Shown here: in pieces, positions 47,801 through 57,400 of the stretch
How positions within the stretch are numbered: position 1 is the stretch's first letter
Layout: the number at the start of each line of letters is the position of its first letter
Source of the DNA: Flavobacteriales bacterium
Lineage (GTDB): Bacteria; Bacteroidota; Bacteroidia; Flavobacteriales_F; PHOS-HE28
Length of the DNA stretch: 64,000 nucleotides
Reading direction: 5' to 3'
NCBI GenBank assembly: GCA_016788205.1
Contig: JAEUTA010000027.1
Span: 1-64,000 of the forward strand
Program-made: the position numbers and the translations under genes
The notes under the pieces: model-generated
Seen by the model: the letters and a program-made list of their open reading frames with translations, nothing else
Databases searched by the model: none
Told to the model about the DNA's origin: nothing

Positions 47801-48035
47801 GACCACCGATACGCACTACGGCCAACGCATGACCTTCGGTTCCTTCATCGACACGGCGGGCGATTTCTGGGATAGCACGCAGTTCCCCGATGTTGCGGCC
47901 CGCTTCGCGTTCAGCGGACGTGGTGTATATCAGTTCATCGGCGTGGTGGAGGAGGAGTTCGGCCACGTATCACTGCGGACCCAGATCTTCAAGAAGCTGG
48001 CATGGAAGCCTGATCCGCGGTATGGGGAGAAATAG
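44844..48035 (+). CDS. DNA polymerase III alpha subunit, second (DnaE2/ImuC-like) type
   Basis: 1063 residues. The start MYLNAHSWFSFKYG is that of the shorter Bacteroidota DnaE, distinct from the replicative one; its PHP domain has Asn where the first metal His usually stands. The catalytic core shows FHVGRGSGANSLVAYCL and the two Asp in PPDFDIDFSWKDRDE, then GCFYVESPAMRMLLKKLEV and ASSIIRPGVAESGMMREYL. A C-terminal OB-like segment (RVSMYGYLIHVKTTDTHYG) follows. Such polymerases usually act in translesion synthesis with ImuA/ImuB, but neither gene is here. Two in-frame insertions of palindromic or repetitive DNA (46391-46491 and ~47205-47290) add about 34 and 28 residues. A hairpin overlaps the stop. 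Confidence 0.88.
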   Translation: MYLNAHSWFSFKYGVMKPDALLEEAAKAGVRTLALTDIHCTAGIPDFVRDAEERFGVRPVAGIEFRQGPRLLYIGLAKNNEGFQRLNELLSPHLLDAEAIPERAPEMDDVFFIYPFAHAPQQLRANERVGIKPSDLTRLPFSPWARRTNELVALLPVTVRNRRDFNTHRLLRTVAKNTIVSMLPAEELAQPDEVFRKPEEVHTIYWDFPMLVTNAERLLEQCSIAFDASDKTRKTFGADAREDRERLHLDTMEGLRYRYGNADAKVIDRMKHELKVIEDMGFISYFRINQDIVNYARSRGFFHVGRGSGANSLVAYCLRITDVDPMELDLYFERFINPARKKPPDFDIDFSWKDRDEIFNYVFDKYNGKDARNIHAAQIATYTTFKWRGAIRELGKAMGLPPNEIDALGQGESNYYRDQWRLPDGAKGELDKVSQAVIKYGGQLLGMPHHLGIHAGGIVITEKPVTHFTALHRPPKGFPVTQFSMLEAEDLGLHKFDLLSQRGLGHIRDAVESVNEDHGMKNGKCRAAELGTSSEGILHSTFSIDHSTFREAVDIHDIARFKQDPAIKELIRTGNTIGCFYVESPAMRMLLKKLEVDDYLGLVAASSIIRPGVAESGMMREYLLRHHQRATSERRGIKELWDIMEDTYGVMVYQEDVMKVVMQYGGLDTAEADHVRRGMNIRYRDRPEFKLVERRFFDNCRERGCPEDEVNEVWRQILSFASFSFAKGHSASYAVESYQSLYLKAHHPLEFLVGVANNFGGFYNTEFYLHEAKRAGAVIEAPCVNRSEELCSLLAPGQWLLASGQCTERSMGDGRKPKAHIVLGLDNVKSLNTELVQLILHERVRHGPFTDLHDLLKRVPIGLEQARILVRVGALRFTGRSKPELLWDLVLLHRPAVVNTTGDLFITRVEEPKLPDLDHYPLADAYDELDLLGYPLCDPFTLVEYGGDEKGSERVMHNVPPFILKRDMLQYVGKRVSMYGYLIHVKTTDTHYGQRMTFGSFIDTAGDFWDSTQFPDVAARFAFSGRGVYQFIGVVEEEFGHVSLRTQIFKKLAWKPDPRYGEK
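46391..46491. repeat. palindromic element inserted in frame in dnaE
   Basis: 31-base arms (46391-46421 and 46461-46491) match inverted at 25 of 31 positions, including a perfect 15-bp core (aatggaaaatgtaga / tctacattttccatt) and outer ggaatg/cattcc. It is AT-rich compared with the gene around it. Confidence 0.8.
47217..47262. repeat. short direct-repeat stretch inside dnaE
   Basis: Two imperfect copies of a tggc...ccggccaatg unit (47223-47240 and 47244-47260), encoding LLAPGQWLLASGQC where related polymerases, as I recall them, have a short loop. Confidence 0.5.
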
Positions 48036-48060
48036 GGTCGACGCATGGATCGACCCTATT
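48031..48060. terminator. bidirectional terminator between dnaE and the ABC-peptidase gene
   Basis: 11-bp perfect stem aatagggtcga/tcgaccctatt with an 8-base loop, overlapping the dnaE stop and just beyond the convergent stop at 48065. Confidence 0.75.
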
Positions 48061-48064
48061 CGCA

Positions 48065-51000
48065 TCATTCCACCTTCTTCAAATTGTCGTCCGGCACGCG
48101 GTCGAAGAACAGGTGATCCGGGTCGATCGCCGCTTGGTACGGCTTTTTAGGTAGCGTATAGGTGAAGATGTTCTTGCCGGTCTTCAGGCGTTCGCGCGTC
48201 TTGGTGATCAGCTCGCCATCCTCCTTGTCATCGGCCGGTTCGGAGAGGAAGCCTATGTCGATCCAGTCGTTCATCGGGATCGGCGTTTCGCGGCCCAGGG
48301 TGTCGGCGTGGTTCTTTTCAGCGGTCAATTCCACGGTTACGGTCCACGAGCTGTCCTTGGCCATGGTGCCTTTGGCGCTGAGCAGGCGGTTGTTGTACAG
48401 CGTGATGTACTTGAAGTTGTCCTCCAGCAAGTACGTGAGGCTGTCGGGCGTCACCCGGTCCAATTCGCGGTACATGTCCAACGACGTGGGGTAGGGTGGA
48501 GCCCCATACGCGAACGAATCCACCAGTGCTTTGAACGCGCTGTTCAAGGTGTCCTCGCCGAGGAATTCACGCATGCAATACAACACCACGCTGCCTTTGT
48601 TGTAGTGGATGTATCCTTGGTTCTCCACGTTCATGATCGGCTGTTCACGCTGTGTTTCGCTGCCTCGTGCGCGCTGGTACTTGTCGCTCTCCAGCTTCAG
48701 GAATTTCCGCATGTGCGTGCGGCCGTATTCCTTCTCCATCACCATCAACGCACTGTATTGGGCCATGCTTTCGCTCAGCAAGGTGCCGCCTTGCATGTCT
48801 GCACCGATCACCTGGTGCGCCCAGTATTGATGCCCCATTTCGTGTGCGACCACGTAGAACACCATGTCGATGTCCTCCTGGGCGCTGAGGTCGGTGATGA
48901 AGCCGATGCTCTCGCTGTACGGCATCGTACCCGGGAAGGCTTGGGCGAACGTGCCCTGGAAATTGCTGAACTCGATGATGCGCACCTGCTTGTGCATGTA
49001 CGGGCCGAAGTTCTTGGTGTAATAATCCAGCGCTTTCTTCATGCTGTTCAACATGCGGGGCACGTTCACGGCGTGGGCTTTGTGGTAATAGACCTCCACA
49101 TCGATCGGCTGACCGCCGTTGGAAGGTGTCCACTTCTCACGAGCCACTTCGTATCGGGCGCTCATGAACGAGTAGAAGTTCATGGCTTGGTGGTCCAGTT
49201 CGTACCGGAAGTAGCGCTTTCCGTCGGCCGTCCATTCCTTCTTCAATGAACCCGGTGCAATGGCGATCTGGTCCGGGGTGGTGCTGATGACGGTACGCAC
49301 ATTCACCCAGTCGCTGTTGTGGAAGAGATAGGTGTTCATCCGCTTCGCGGGATCGTCGCTCAGCGCCTGCATCGGTTCCTTGGGCGGCAGGTCGTGCTGG
49401 CGGCGGTCGTTGCGGTCACCCACCTCACCATCACTGGAATAGCCGATCACGGGGATCAGGTCCATATTGTTGAAGAACGTGCCATTGCCGGTGAGCTGCT
49501 GGAAGGAGACCGAGTTCTCAAAACCCTTGGCCGTGTAATTTCCTTTCACCGTGAAGTGCAGATCGGTACCAGGGGCCAGCGGTGGATCCAGGCGATAGAT
49601 GCGGTAATCCAATGCGGAGTCGTTCTTCACCAGTTCCGCGCCGGGGATATCCAGGGTGATGTCCGGAGTGCCCGGCATGTTGAAGTGCAGGCTGTCGATC
49701 GATACGGCGTGGACGTTGCGCGCGATCATCTTCGCGTCGTAGTTCAGCGAACGCGCCGCGGGATCCAGGTCGATCGTGAATTCCAGGTCCGTGTAATGGG
49801 GTTGCGGGATGTTCTCGAAGCGCTTGTAGTCCTTCTCGTAACGTACGGCGAGCTCCTCATAGTCGTCGCTCGTGGTGTAGCTGTTCAGCACCTTGGTATT
49901 GTAGTAGCCCCAAGCCCCGAGCAGTACCCACGCGGCCAGCAACGGCAAGGCGAGTCTCCAATTGCTCTTCAGGCGGATGCCCGCGGTATGCAAGCGCCAC
50001 TTCGCACCGGTCTCACGGCCGCGCACCAAGAAGAGGAAAGCGGCGAAGAGCAACATCGCACCGAACACCCACCAGTAGGTCTTGAAGAACACCCAGGCTT
50101 TCACGAATGGGCCGAAGTGCGCCATGTCCGAATATCGAAGTCCTGGCGAGCCGTTCAGTTGCACCAAGTTGCTGTTCACATCGAGGCCGCTCCACATGAA
50201 GATGTTCAGCACGATGACGATGATGAAGGCGAAGTACCCCAGGTACTTGTTGTTCACCAGGGTGTGGATGAACAAGGCCAGCATGGAAAGGAAACCGAAG
50301 CTCAAGAGGGCCGGACCGATCAAGTAGAAGAAATAGACCGAAGGCTCCAGGTTCGTGTAGCCGTTCAGCAATTGGGTGATCATGCCCGCACCTGTGGAGA
50401 GTAGCAGGATGATGAGCAACAACACCATCATCGTTGCGAACTTGGCCATCAATGGAAGCCAGCTCGGGGTAGGCAGCGCGTCCTTGATGTCGTTGATGCC
50501 CGCCTCACGGTCCTTCCAGATCAACATGCCGGAGTAGAATGTGACGATGATGATCACGTAGAGGAAGAGCGATCCTTCGATCACGTTCACCACGTTGTAG
50601 GTCACCGGATAGGTGGTGTTCTCGTAGAGGTCGGTGACGAACGAGAGCGAGGAGAGCAATTGTGCGGCACCCAGCAGCATCACGATGATGAAGACGGGTC
50701 CGGTGAAGATGCTCTTCAAGTCCATGCGGATCGTGTGGCGCAACTGTTTCCACATGGCAGCGGCACCGTATGTGCGTGATACCTGTGGCAGTTCTTGCGC
50801 CTTTGCCGAGAACAGGCTGTTGTCTTCGGCGATAGCGACGGCCTTCTGCTTGCGATCGGAGAAACTGAAGCGCAGATACCCGAAGATGAAGACCGCGATG
50901 GAGACCCCGATCCAGAGGATGCGGTTCCAAAGCAGCACACCGTTCGTCGGCAGCGACATGCTGTTCTTCTCGCTCACCGTCCAGTATTTGGTGGATTGAT

Positions 51001-51649
51001 CGAGCGCGTTCAGCCCGAAGGGATCCAGCATGGCACCGATGAACTCGTTGTCCAAGTCTCCCATCAGGCTTTGTGCGATCAGGTAGCCCACCATCAGCAC
51101 GATGGCGGTGATGAACGCCGCGATGGTATTGCGGGCCAGGATCGCTACCGAGAAGATGACCGCCGAAGTGAACAGCACATTCGGGAAGGCGAGTAGGAAG
51201 AACCCTTGCAAGTGCGGTCCAAGGAGGTTCGCCCCGATGCGGACAGGGTCCTGCCACGGCATCCAGCTGCCGAGGACGATCCCGACACTGATGCCGATCA
51301 TCGGGATTAGTGCGATGAACGTGCTCCCCAGGAACTTGCCGATCAGGTACTGCGACTTCGTGATCGGTGTACTGAAGACGATCTGCGATGTGTTGCTCGC
51401 GAAGTCCCGGATCGCGGTACCGTTCACGAAAGCAGTGACCATCAAGAGACCGATGAAGGACATCAGGCCGTAGAAGTTGTAGATCACCTCCGGCGCATTG
51501 CGGTATACGCTGCCGATGCTGCCGCCGATCTGGATGTTCTCGGTGCTCACCGCGCCGAAGACCATCAAGCCAATGATCAGCAGGAAGATGTACACCATCG
51601 GCTGCCTGAGCCAGTAGCGTACCTCGAAGAGGAAGATCCGGCCGATCAT
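48065..51649 (-). CDS. ABC transporter permease fused to an M1-type aminopeptidase
   Basis: 1194 residues. The N-terminal ~570 residues form two blocks of ABC-2-type membrane spans (WLRQPMVYIFLLIIGLMVFGA, ALIPMIGISVGIVLGSW, FITAIVLMVGYLIAQSL, then FIIVMLLGAAQLLSSLSF, MMVLLLIILLLSTGAGM, YLGYFAFIIVIVLNIFMW). The C-terminal half is an M1-like peptidase domain with the zinc motif VAHEMGHQYWAHQ and the distant Glu in LLSESMAQYSALM. This permease-peptidase fusion is a known Bacteroidota arrangement; the transported substrate is not. The ATG overlaps the ATPase stop codon, so the two are translationally coupled and form one transporter. Confidence 0.92.
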   Translation of the reverse strand: MIGRIFLFEVRYWLRQPMVYIFLLIIGLMVFGAVSTENIQIGGSIGSVYRNAPEVIYNFYGLMSFIGLLMVTAFVNGTAIRDFASNTSQIVFSTPITKSQYLIGKFLGSTFIALIPMIGISVGIVLGSWMPWQDPVRIGANLLGPHLQGFFLLAFPNVLFTSAVIFSVAILARNTIAAFITAIVLMVGYLIAQSLMGDLDNEFIGAMLDPFGLNALDQSTKYWTVSEKNSMSLPTNGVLLWNRILWIGVSIAVFIFGYLRFSFSDRKQKAVAIAEDNSLFSAKAQELPQVSRTYGAAAMWKQLRHTIRMDLKSIFTGPVFIIVMLLGAAQLLSSLSFVTDLYENTTYPVTYNVVNVIEGSLFLYVIIIVTFYSGMLIWKDREAGINDIKDALPTPSWLPLMAKFATMMVLLLIILLLSTGAGMITQLLNGYTNLEPSVYFFYLIGPALLSFGFLSMLALFIHTLVNNKYLGYFAFIIVIVLNIFMWSGLDVNSNLVQLNGSPGLRYSDMAHFGPFVKAWVFFKTYWWVFGAMLLFAAFLFLVRGRETGAKWRLHTAGIRLKSNWRLALPLLAAWVLLGAWGYYNTKVLNSYTTSDDYEELAVRYEKDYKRFENIPQPHYTDLEFTIDLDPAARSLNYDAKMIARNVHAVSIDSLHFNMPGTPDITLDIPGAELVKNDSALDYRIYRLDPPLAPGTDLHFTVKGNYTAKGFENSVSFQQLTGNGTFFNNMDLIPVIGYSSDGEVGDRNDRRQHDLPPKEPMQALSDDPAKRMNTYLFHNSDWVNVRTVISTTPDQIAIAPGSLKKEWTADGKRYFRYELDHQAMNFYSFMSARYEVAREKWTPSNGGQPIDVEVYYHKAHAVNVPRMLNSMKKALDYYTKNFGPYMHKQVRIIEFSNFQGTFAQAFPGTMPYSESIGFITDLSAQEDIDMVFYVVAHEMGHQYWAHQVIGADMQGGTLLSESMAQYSALMVMEKEYGRTHMRKFLKLESDKYQRARGSETQREQPIMNVENQGYIHYNKGSVVLYCMREFLGEDTLNSAFKALVDSFAYGAPPYPTSLDMYRELDRVTPDSLTYLLEDNFKYITLYNNRLLSAKGTMAKDSSWTVTVELTAEKNHADTLGRETPIPMNDWIDIGFLSEPADDKEDGELITKTRERLKTGKNIFTYTLPKKPYQAAIDPDHLFFDRVPDDNLKKVE

Positions 51650-52539
51650 GCGCGAGCGGTGTTGGCGGCGGTATCACCGGTGATCGTGCTGAAGAACACA
51701 TCCTCCAACGTGGGCTCGGTGCGCACGAAACCATCCTCTGGTCGTTCGTCGCCGAGCACGTGGATCACAGGGCGACCGGCCACGAGCTTATTGCTGATCA
51801 AGCGATGACCGGTGGCGTAACGTTCCAGTTCCGCTTTCGTGATAGACTTCTCCCAAACGCGACCGTCGATCCCACGTAACGCGTTGTTGGGCGAACCGGC
51901 GTAGAGCAATTTCCCTTTGTTGATGATGGCCATGTTGCTGCACAGCTCCTGCACGTCCTGCACGATGTGCGTGCTCAGGATCACCACCACGTTCTCGCCG
52001 ATCTCCATCAAGAGGTTGTAGAAACGGTTGCGCTCGCCGGGGTCGAGGCCAGCGGTCGGTTCATCCACGATGATCAGTTTGGGTTCACCGATCAATGATT
52101 GCGCTATCCCGAAACGTTGCTTCATACCACCGCTGAACCCGGCTATGCGGCGTTTGCGGTGTTCCCACAGGTTGACCTTCTGGAGAAGGGCCTCCACCAG
52201 TGCCTTGCGCTCGCCGCCATTCACCACACCTTTGAGCAAGGCGATGTGGTCCAGCATCTGGTACGCGCTGACGCGCGGGTAGACACCGAATTCCTGTGGC
52301 AGGTAGCCGAGGACCTTGCGGACGCCTTCCTTGTCGTTCAGCACGTCCAAGTCCCCCAGCCTCACCGTTCCGGCATCGGCCTCTTGAAGGGTGGCGAGGA
52401 TCCGCATGAGCGTACTCTTCCCGGCGCCGTTGGGGCCTAGCAGGCCGAACATGCCTTTGGGTATGGTGAGGCTCACATTGTCCAGCGCTTTCACGCCATT
52501 GCCGTAGGTCTTGCTCAGGCCGGTGATGATCAGGTCCAT
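51646..52539 (-). CDS. ABC transporter ATP-binding protein
   Basis: 297 residues. Walker A GLLGPNGAGKSTLMRIL, Q-loop YLPQEFGVYPRVSAYQMLDH, signature FSGGMKQRFGIAQSLIG, Walker B KLIIVDEPTAGLDP and the switch His in VVILSTHIVQD are all present, so it is a functional ATPase of the ABC-2/CcmA type. It energises the permease-peptidase encoded next, with a four-base overlap. The frame opens at 52626, but MDLIITGLSKTYGNG at 52539 is the normal start of such ATPases. The 269 bases up to the divergent T9SS gene carry no other gene; a CATCTTCG on the minus strand near 52560 may be its promoter. Confidence 0.95.
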   Translation of the reverse strand: MDLIITGLSKTYGNGVKALDNVSLTIPKGMFGLLGPNGAGKSTLMRILATLQEADAGTVRLGDLDVLNDKEGVRKVLGYLPQEFGVYPRVSAYQMLDHIALLKGVVNGGERKALVEALLQKVNLWEHRKRRIAGFSGGMKQRFGIAQSLIGEPKLIIVDEPTAGLDPGERNRFYNLLMEIGENVVVILSTHIVQDVQELCSNMAIINKGKLLYAGSPNNALRGIDGRVWEKSITKAELERYATGHRLISNKLVAGRPVIHVLGDERPEDGFVRTEPTLEDVFFSTITGDTAANTARA

Positions 52540-52808
52540 GGTTGGATGGGGTTCAGTGGTCGAAGATGCGCATTGGCGCTTTGGTGCGGTGGGTTCCATA
52601 CATGAGCGGTCGGATGCGCTGCTCAAAGGAGGTCACCAGCTTCACGTTCAGGCTGCAAGGCCCGCTACCGGTCGCCGCGTTCTCGTCTTCCGTGGCCTTC
52701 GTCGGTCGGTGTCCTTTTCATCGCCCTATCTTCCCGTTCGGTCTGGAACGCTCACGCATGGGGCAACGCGTCGCACAGGCCTCCTGTCACTCCGCTAATA
52801 GAAACACG

Positions 52809-54407
52809 ATGCGTTCGTACATCACCCTCTCCGTTGTCGCCTTGGCGGCCTGGTCGCATGCCCAGGACTGTCAATGGCTCACCAGTGTTCCCATCGAGTA
52901 TGACATGAACCCGTCCATGCCGAACGAGGTCATGGCATCGGCCCCTGGCCGGTTGGTGGTCGGGCGCAGCTCGACCGGGGATTTCGTTTACGGGCAGACG
53001 CTCTATGGGAACGCCATGCTGGAAGCGCTGGACCTTGATGGGCTACCCTCCTGGTCCTGTGCGCTGAGCGACTCGGTGCATGTGAAGAGCGCTGTCGTTG
53101 CTGCGGATGGACGTGCGTTCTTCGCAGGGAGTTTCATGGGTGCCATGCAACTATGCGACGGTTCGGTGCTGGGTGGCATCCCCGGCCAAGGTGCATGGAA
53201 CGAGAACCTTTTCCTGCTGGCGGTGAACTTGAACACCGGACTGGTGGAATGGACGCGCAACCTCTCCTTCGTACACGATCAAGCGCTGAGCGTGCCATCA
53301 CTGGCGTTGGATCCGCAAGGGCGTCTGTGGTACGCCGTTTCGGAATGGGGCGTGGGTAAGGCTGTGCGTGTGGACGAGGGTGGCGCAGATGTGGAAACGC
53401 GCATAGTGGATGGGGTGCGCACCTTGGGTACCATCAGCTTCGATCCATGGGGTGGGTTGTACATGAGCGGTGGTTGCGATAATAACGGCTTCGCTTTCGG
53501 CGGTCAGACTTTCACCAATACGGGCACTACGGGATATTCCATGTTCGTGCTACGGTTCAAGCCCGATGGCACGGCGGGTTTCGCGGAATTCGCGGATGAC
53601 ATCACCTTCCAGAACCCGACCGTGGTAGCCTCTTCCGATGGTCATGCTTACCTGGCTGGGGGGCTTTTCGAAGCGACGCAGTGGGGCGATGTGGAGCTTC
53701 ATGGCCCGAACTGGTCGGGAGAGATCTTCTTGACGAGGCTGGACAGTATGGGGCAATTCCTCTGGGCTGTTGAGAGCGCACCACTGGAACCGATGCCGAT
53801 CACCGGCGGAATGTCGCGTGGAGAAGGTCCATGCATCGCGCTGGATGGCGAGGATGTCCTGTACCTGATCGGCGATGCACGCGGCACCACGGATTGGGGC
53901 AACGGTGTGGTAACGGGCACCGGCACACCCACGGATCATGTGCTGGCCGTAGTGGCGTTCGGTGCGGATGGGAGCGCTTTATGGTCTGCCGATAGCGAAG
54001 TGAACCCCGGTTGGGGCGAGGCCCGCACCGTTACCGCCATGGCTGAGCCGGGCTCTATACACATCGCCTTGCACATCCGTGATCCGTTCACGTTCGGCTC
54101 GCACACAACGGGCGAAGCAAGCATGCAAGCGGCAGCCTTCGCCGAGCTTTCCGGCCTGCCGACCTTTATTCCTCGTGAGGCGCGAGGCTCGTCGCTGCTG
54201 CTGACCCCGAATCCGGTCCAGAGCGGTTTCGTCATTGCCGGGGCAGCAACGGGTTCGTCCGCCGAAGTGTTGAACGCAACCGGTCAACAGGTGATGCGAT
54301 TCCCTGTATCCCCATGGTCATCGAGCATCGACGCGTCATTACTGTCGACCGGATTGTATATGCTGCGCCTCAACGATGGGCGGACATTGCGCTTCGTGAA
54401 GGAGTGA
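52809..54407 (+). CDS. exported beta-propeller-like protein with T9SS sorting domain
   Basis: 532 residues. Signal peptide (YITLSVVALAAWSHAQ). The body repeats a strand pattern of the kind GDFVYGQTLYG, AFFAGSFMGAMQLCDGSVLGG, LYMSGGCDNNGFAFGGQTFTN, AYLAGGLFEATQWGDVELHG, each followed by an ...LFLLAVNLNTGLVEWTRN-like line; this is typical of SBBP-type propellers, perhaps seven blades. The C-terminus (LLLTPNPVQSGFVIAG ... STGLYMLRLNDGRTLRFVKE in blocks) is a T9SS type A sorting domain. No enzyme motif seen. The frame opens at 52542 over the divergent ATPase gene; the ATG at 52809 is the plausible start. TATCTTCC at ~52727 is a weak promoter candidate. Confidence 0.85.
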   Translation: MRSYITLSVVALAAWSHAQDCQWLTSVPIEYDMNPSMPNEVMASAPGRLVVGRSSTGDFVYGQTLYGNAMLEALDLDGLPSWSCALSDSVHVKSAVVAADGRAFFAGSFMGAMQLCDGSVLGGIPGQGAWNENLFLLAVNLNTGLVEWTRNLSFVHDQALSVPSLALDPQGRLWYAVSEWGVGKAVRVDEGGADVETRIVDGVRTLGTISFDPWGGLYMSGGCDNNGFAFGGQTFTNTGTTGYSMFVLRFKPDGTAGFAEFADDITFQNPTVVASSDGHAYLAGGLFEATQWGDVELHGPNWSGEIFLTRLDSMGQFLWAVESAPLEPMPITGGMSRGEGPCIALDGEDVLYLIGDARGTTDWGNGVVTGTGTPTDHVLAVVAFGADGSALWSADSEVNPGWGEARTVTAMAEPGSIHIALHIRDPFTFGSHTTGEASMQAAAFAELSGLPTFIPREARGSSLLLTPNPVQSGFVIAGAATGSSAEVLNATGQQVMRFPVSPWSSSIDASLLSTGLYMLRLNDGRTLRFVKE

Positions 54408-54420
54408 TGCGCCTCGCCAG

Positions 54421-54457
54421 ACATGAACGCCCGTTCCAGTGGAACGGGCGTTCATGT
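54421..54457. terminator. bidirectional hairpin between the propeller protein and the giant subtilase
   Basis: 17-bp perfect stem with a 3-base loop (agt); the two convergent stops lie 14 and 6 bases away. Confidence 0.85.
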
Positions 54458-54462
54458 TCTGA

Positions 54463-57400
54463 TCAATCCTGTATCACCAACCGCTCGGTGAAGGTGCGAT
54501 CGTTGGAGGTGAGCGTTACGATGTAGATGCCGGAGGCTAGAGCGTCGTTCAGTTCGAGGTTGAATGAAGTTGAACCCGGTGCCGTACTGACCGGAAGCTT
54601 CCGTATGAGCGTTCCGTTCATCGCATGGAACGTGATCTCGATCGGGTCTCCGGTGAACGGCACATCCGTGGCAACATGGATGCGCTGGCCATTGTTGGGA
54701 TTGGGGAACAACAACAACCGACCGTTGCGCGGCTGTTCATCCATTTGAACCACACCTCCTCCGGTTGCGCATGGATTGATGGTCACCGTACAGAAGCGGC
54801 CCCATGACTGTACCGTTGCAGGATAACATGCCGGTGAGGGAACATCGGTACACCAGGTCACTCCGCCATCCTTGCTTGCACGCACATCCACTTCATACGT
54901 CCGGCTGCACTGCAGCGGTGCTCCATTGTTCCAGTTGAGGTAGAGCGTTGGACTACTCTGCGGCGGACGTGTGATACAGATCCCTTCTCCCGATATGCGG
55001 AACCGGAATTGATAACGTACAGGCCCTGGGATGCTGTTCGGCACGAATTGGGGTGGACGTGCGACGAGTTTGTTCGCACTGCTGTTGGAGCCACCCCAGT
55101 TGCGCATCACGCCGCAGCTGAAGTCGGTGGTGTTGGATGGGTCGTCCTGTAACCAGATCGGAGGGCATGCGGCTGCCACAGGGTCTATCTTCAAGCGGCA
55201 TGCCGGTCCGAACTCTCCAAGGTTGACGCCGTTGACCCGCCCGCGGATGCGAACGTTCATCAAGACGTTGACCGGTACATGCGGGGTCGAAGCGGTATTG
55301 GTCCAGCCGTTCAGTTGCATGTGGCATGCACGGCGTTCATTGGCCGGTGAGTATCCGTCGCCCGTATTGTGCGCCCTGAAGCGCCTGAAGCTGTAGGTTC
55401 CGTTGGGGTCGAAGATCCAGAATTCATAGCCGCTGTTGCCGTCTTGAACGTTGTTGGGTCCACTGGGTATCCACTCTGCGCTCACCGTGCTGTTCTCATG
55501 TGCGACCACGTACTGGCTATTCACCCAGGTGAGCTTGTCGCAAGTCCCGTAGGTCAGTTTGTCGTTGCCCATCGGTAGGCAGAAGGAATGCGGTGCACCG
55601 ATGCCACTGTAGCCCCCTGTGGTGAAGTTCCCGAAGTTGTCGATGATCCTTCTACCCGTCGCACCGACTTCGCGCACCTGATAACCACCGGTAACGAAAC
55701 CATCACCACCGCTATCGTAGACCTCCAGTTTGAAGCAGCCTTCCGGCAGACAGCAATCCACCACGATGGGAGAGGTGATGCCTGGGAAGTAGCCGCTACC
55801 CTGACAACGCACTTGTGAGGTGATCTCGTCGCGGATGATGAACGAAGCTTCCTGGCTGTTGATATCGGTACGGAGATCCACAACGATGTTCTGGGTACAG
55901 GCTACTGTACACGTGCAGGTCTCGTTGATGATGCCAAGGGGAACCAGCGGATCGGCGCTGAGCGGGCAGGGCGAACCGACATCCCCTGAAAGGAATGGAC
56001 AACCGTCCTCGCAGTCGAGGATCGTGTCACCGTCGGAATCTGTCAAGCTCTCCGGGCTGCCGTCACAATCGTTGTCGATGCCGTCGCACAGTTCGGGAGC
56101 TCCGGGATACACGGATGCGAGGCCATCGTGGCAATCGCCGGCCTGTTGAACATACCCCGATGGCGCATCGCAGACGAAGATCTCCGTGGAAGGGTCACCG
56201 TACCCATCGCCATCGAGATCGACATACCAGAACGTTTGCAGGCCTTCGTCGATCTGTCCGTCACAGTTGTCATCGCGGTCGTTGCAAACTTCCGTTCCGA
56301 GGGGATTCACCAGCGGGTCGGTATCGTCGCAGTCGCCGCCCGTTGTGAGCATGCCGGGGATAGCGGTGCAGGAGAGCACCATGGCGTTGTCATCGCCATA
56401 GCCATCGCCGTCGGCATCGGGGTAGTAGGCTTCGCCTGCGTTCTCGTCCGTCGCTCCGTCGCAATCATTGTCCACGCCATCGCAGATCTCCAGGGCCCAA
56501 GGGTTGATCAGCGCATTCGCATCGTCGCAATCACTGCCGGCCCACCAGCCGTCTCCGTCGGCATCGGTCTGGCCCATGCACGTTGCGAGTGCGCCGATGC
56601 ACCCAGCCTGCACCTGGCACTCGTTGCAGGCTTCGGGTGAATCGAGGCATTGGACAAGGCACTCCTGGAAGATGCACTCCACGTGCTCTTCCACACAGGT
56701 CAAGCATACGGCTCCCAACGGGATCCCTTCCGTTTGCATGCAACTGGAGATGCACTGCGGGTCACCCAGGCATTGCGCCATACAGGTCCCCATGGCACTG
56801 AGCAATTCCTCTTGGTTCGTTGTGGACCAGAGTTGCTCCGTAGGCAGGCAGTTGCCGCAACCATTACCGGGGAAGAGGTCGGCATCAGTGTCGTCGCAAT
56901 CGCCGAATTGCGCTACATAGCCACTGGGCTGCGTGCAGTCGAACAGCGTCACATCGGCATTGCCGAAGTCGTCCGCGTCCAGGTCCTGGTACCAGGTTGT
57001 GAGCACAGGGCCGCCGCTGCAGTCCTGGTCTATGCTATCGCACGGATCGGCCGCGCCAGGGTTGATGGATGCATCACCATCATTGCAGTCGCCACCTTGT
57101 AGGATGGTATTGGGAACTGGTGTGCATGAGAGGACCGCGCTCGTTTCATCGCCATAACCATCTCCATCGGCGTCGGTGTAGTAGAGTTCTCCCGCTTCAT
57201 CGTCCACTTCACCATCACAATCGTTGTCGATGTTGTCACAGAGTTCACCGGCCCCGGGGAACACGGTATTGTTCGTGTCGTCGCAATCACCGTCTTGCAA
57301 GGCCGTACCGGGTGGCTGGTCACAGTCGCCTTGAACGCCGGTTCCATCCTGCCCGAAGCCGTCACCGTCCGTATCCGTGTAATAGGTGAAGGTCAATCCT

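Noticed and set aside
48308..49249. 313-residue plus-strand frame across the M1 domain of the permease fusion
   Set aside because: Antisense to the zinc-site region; His/Val-rich shadow.
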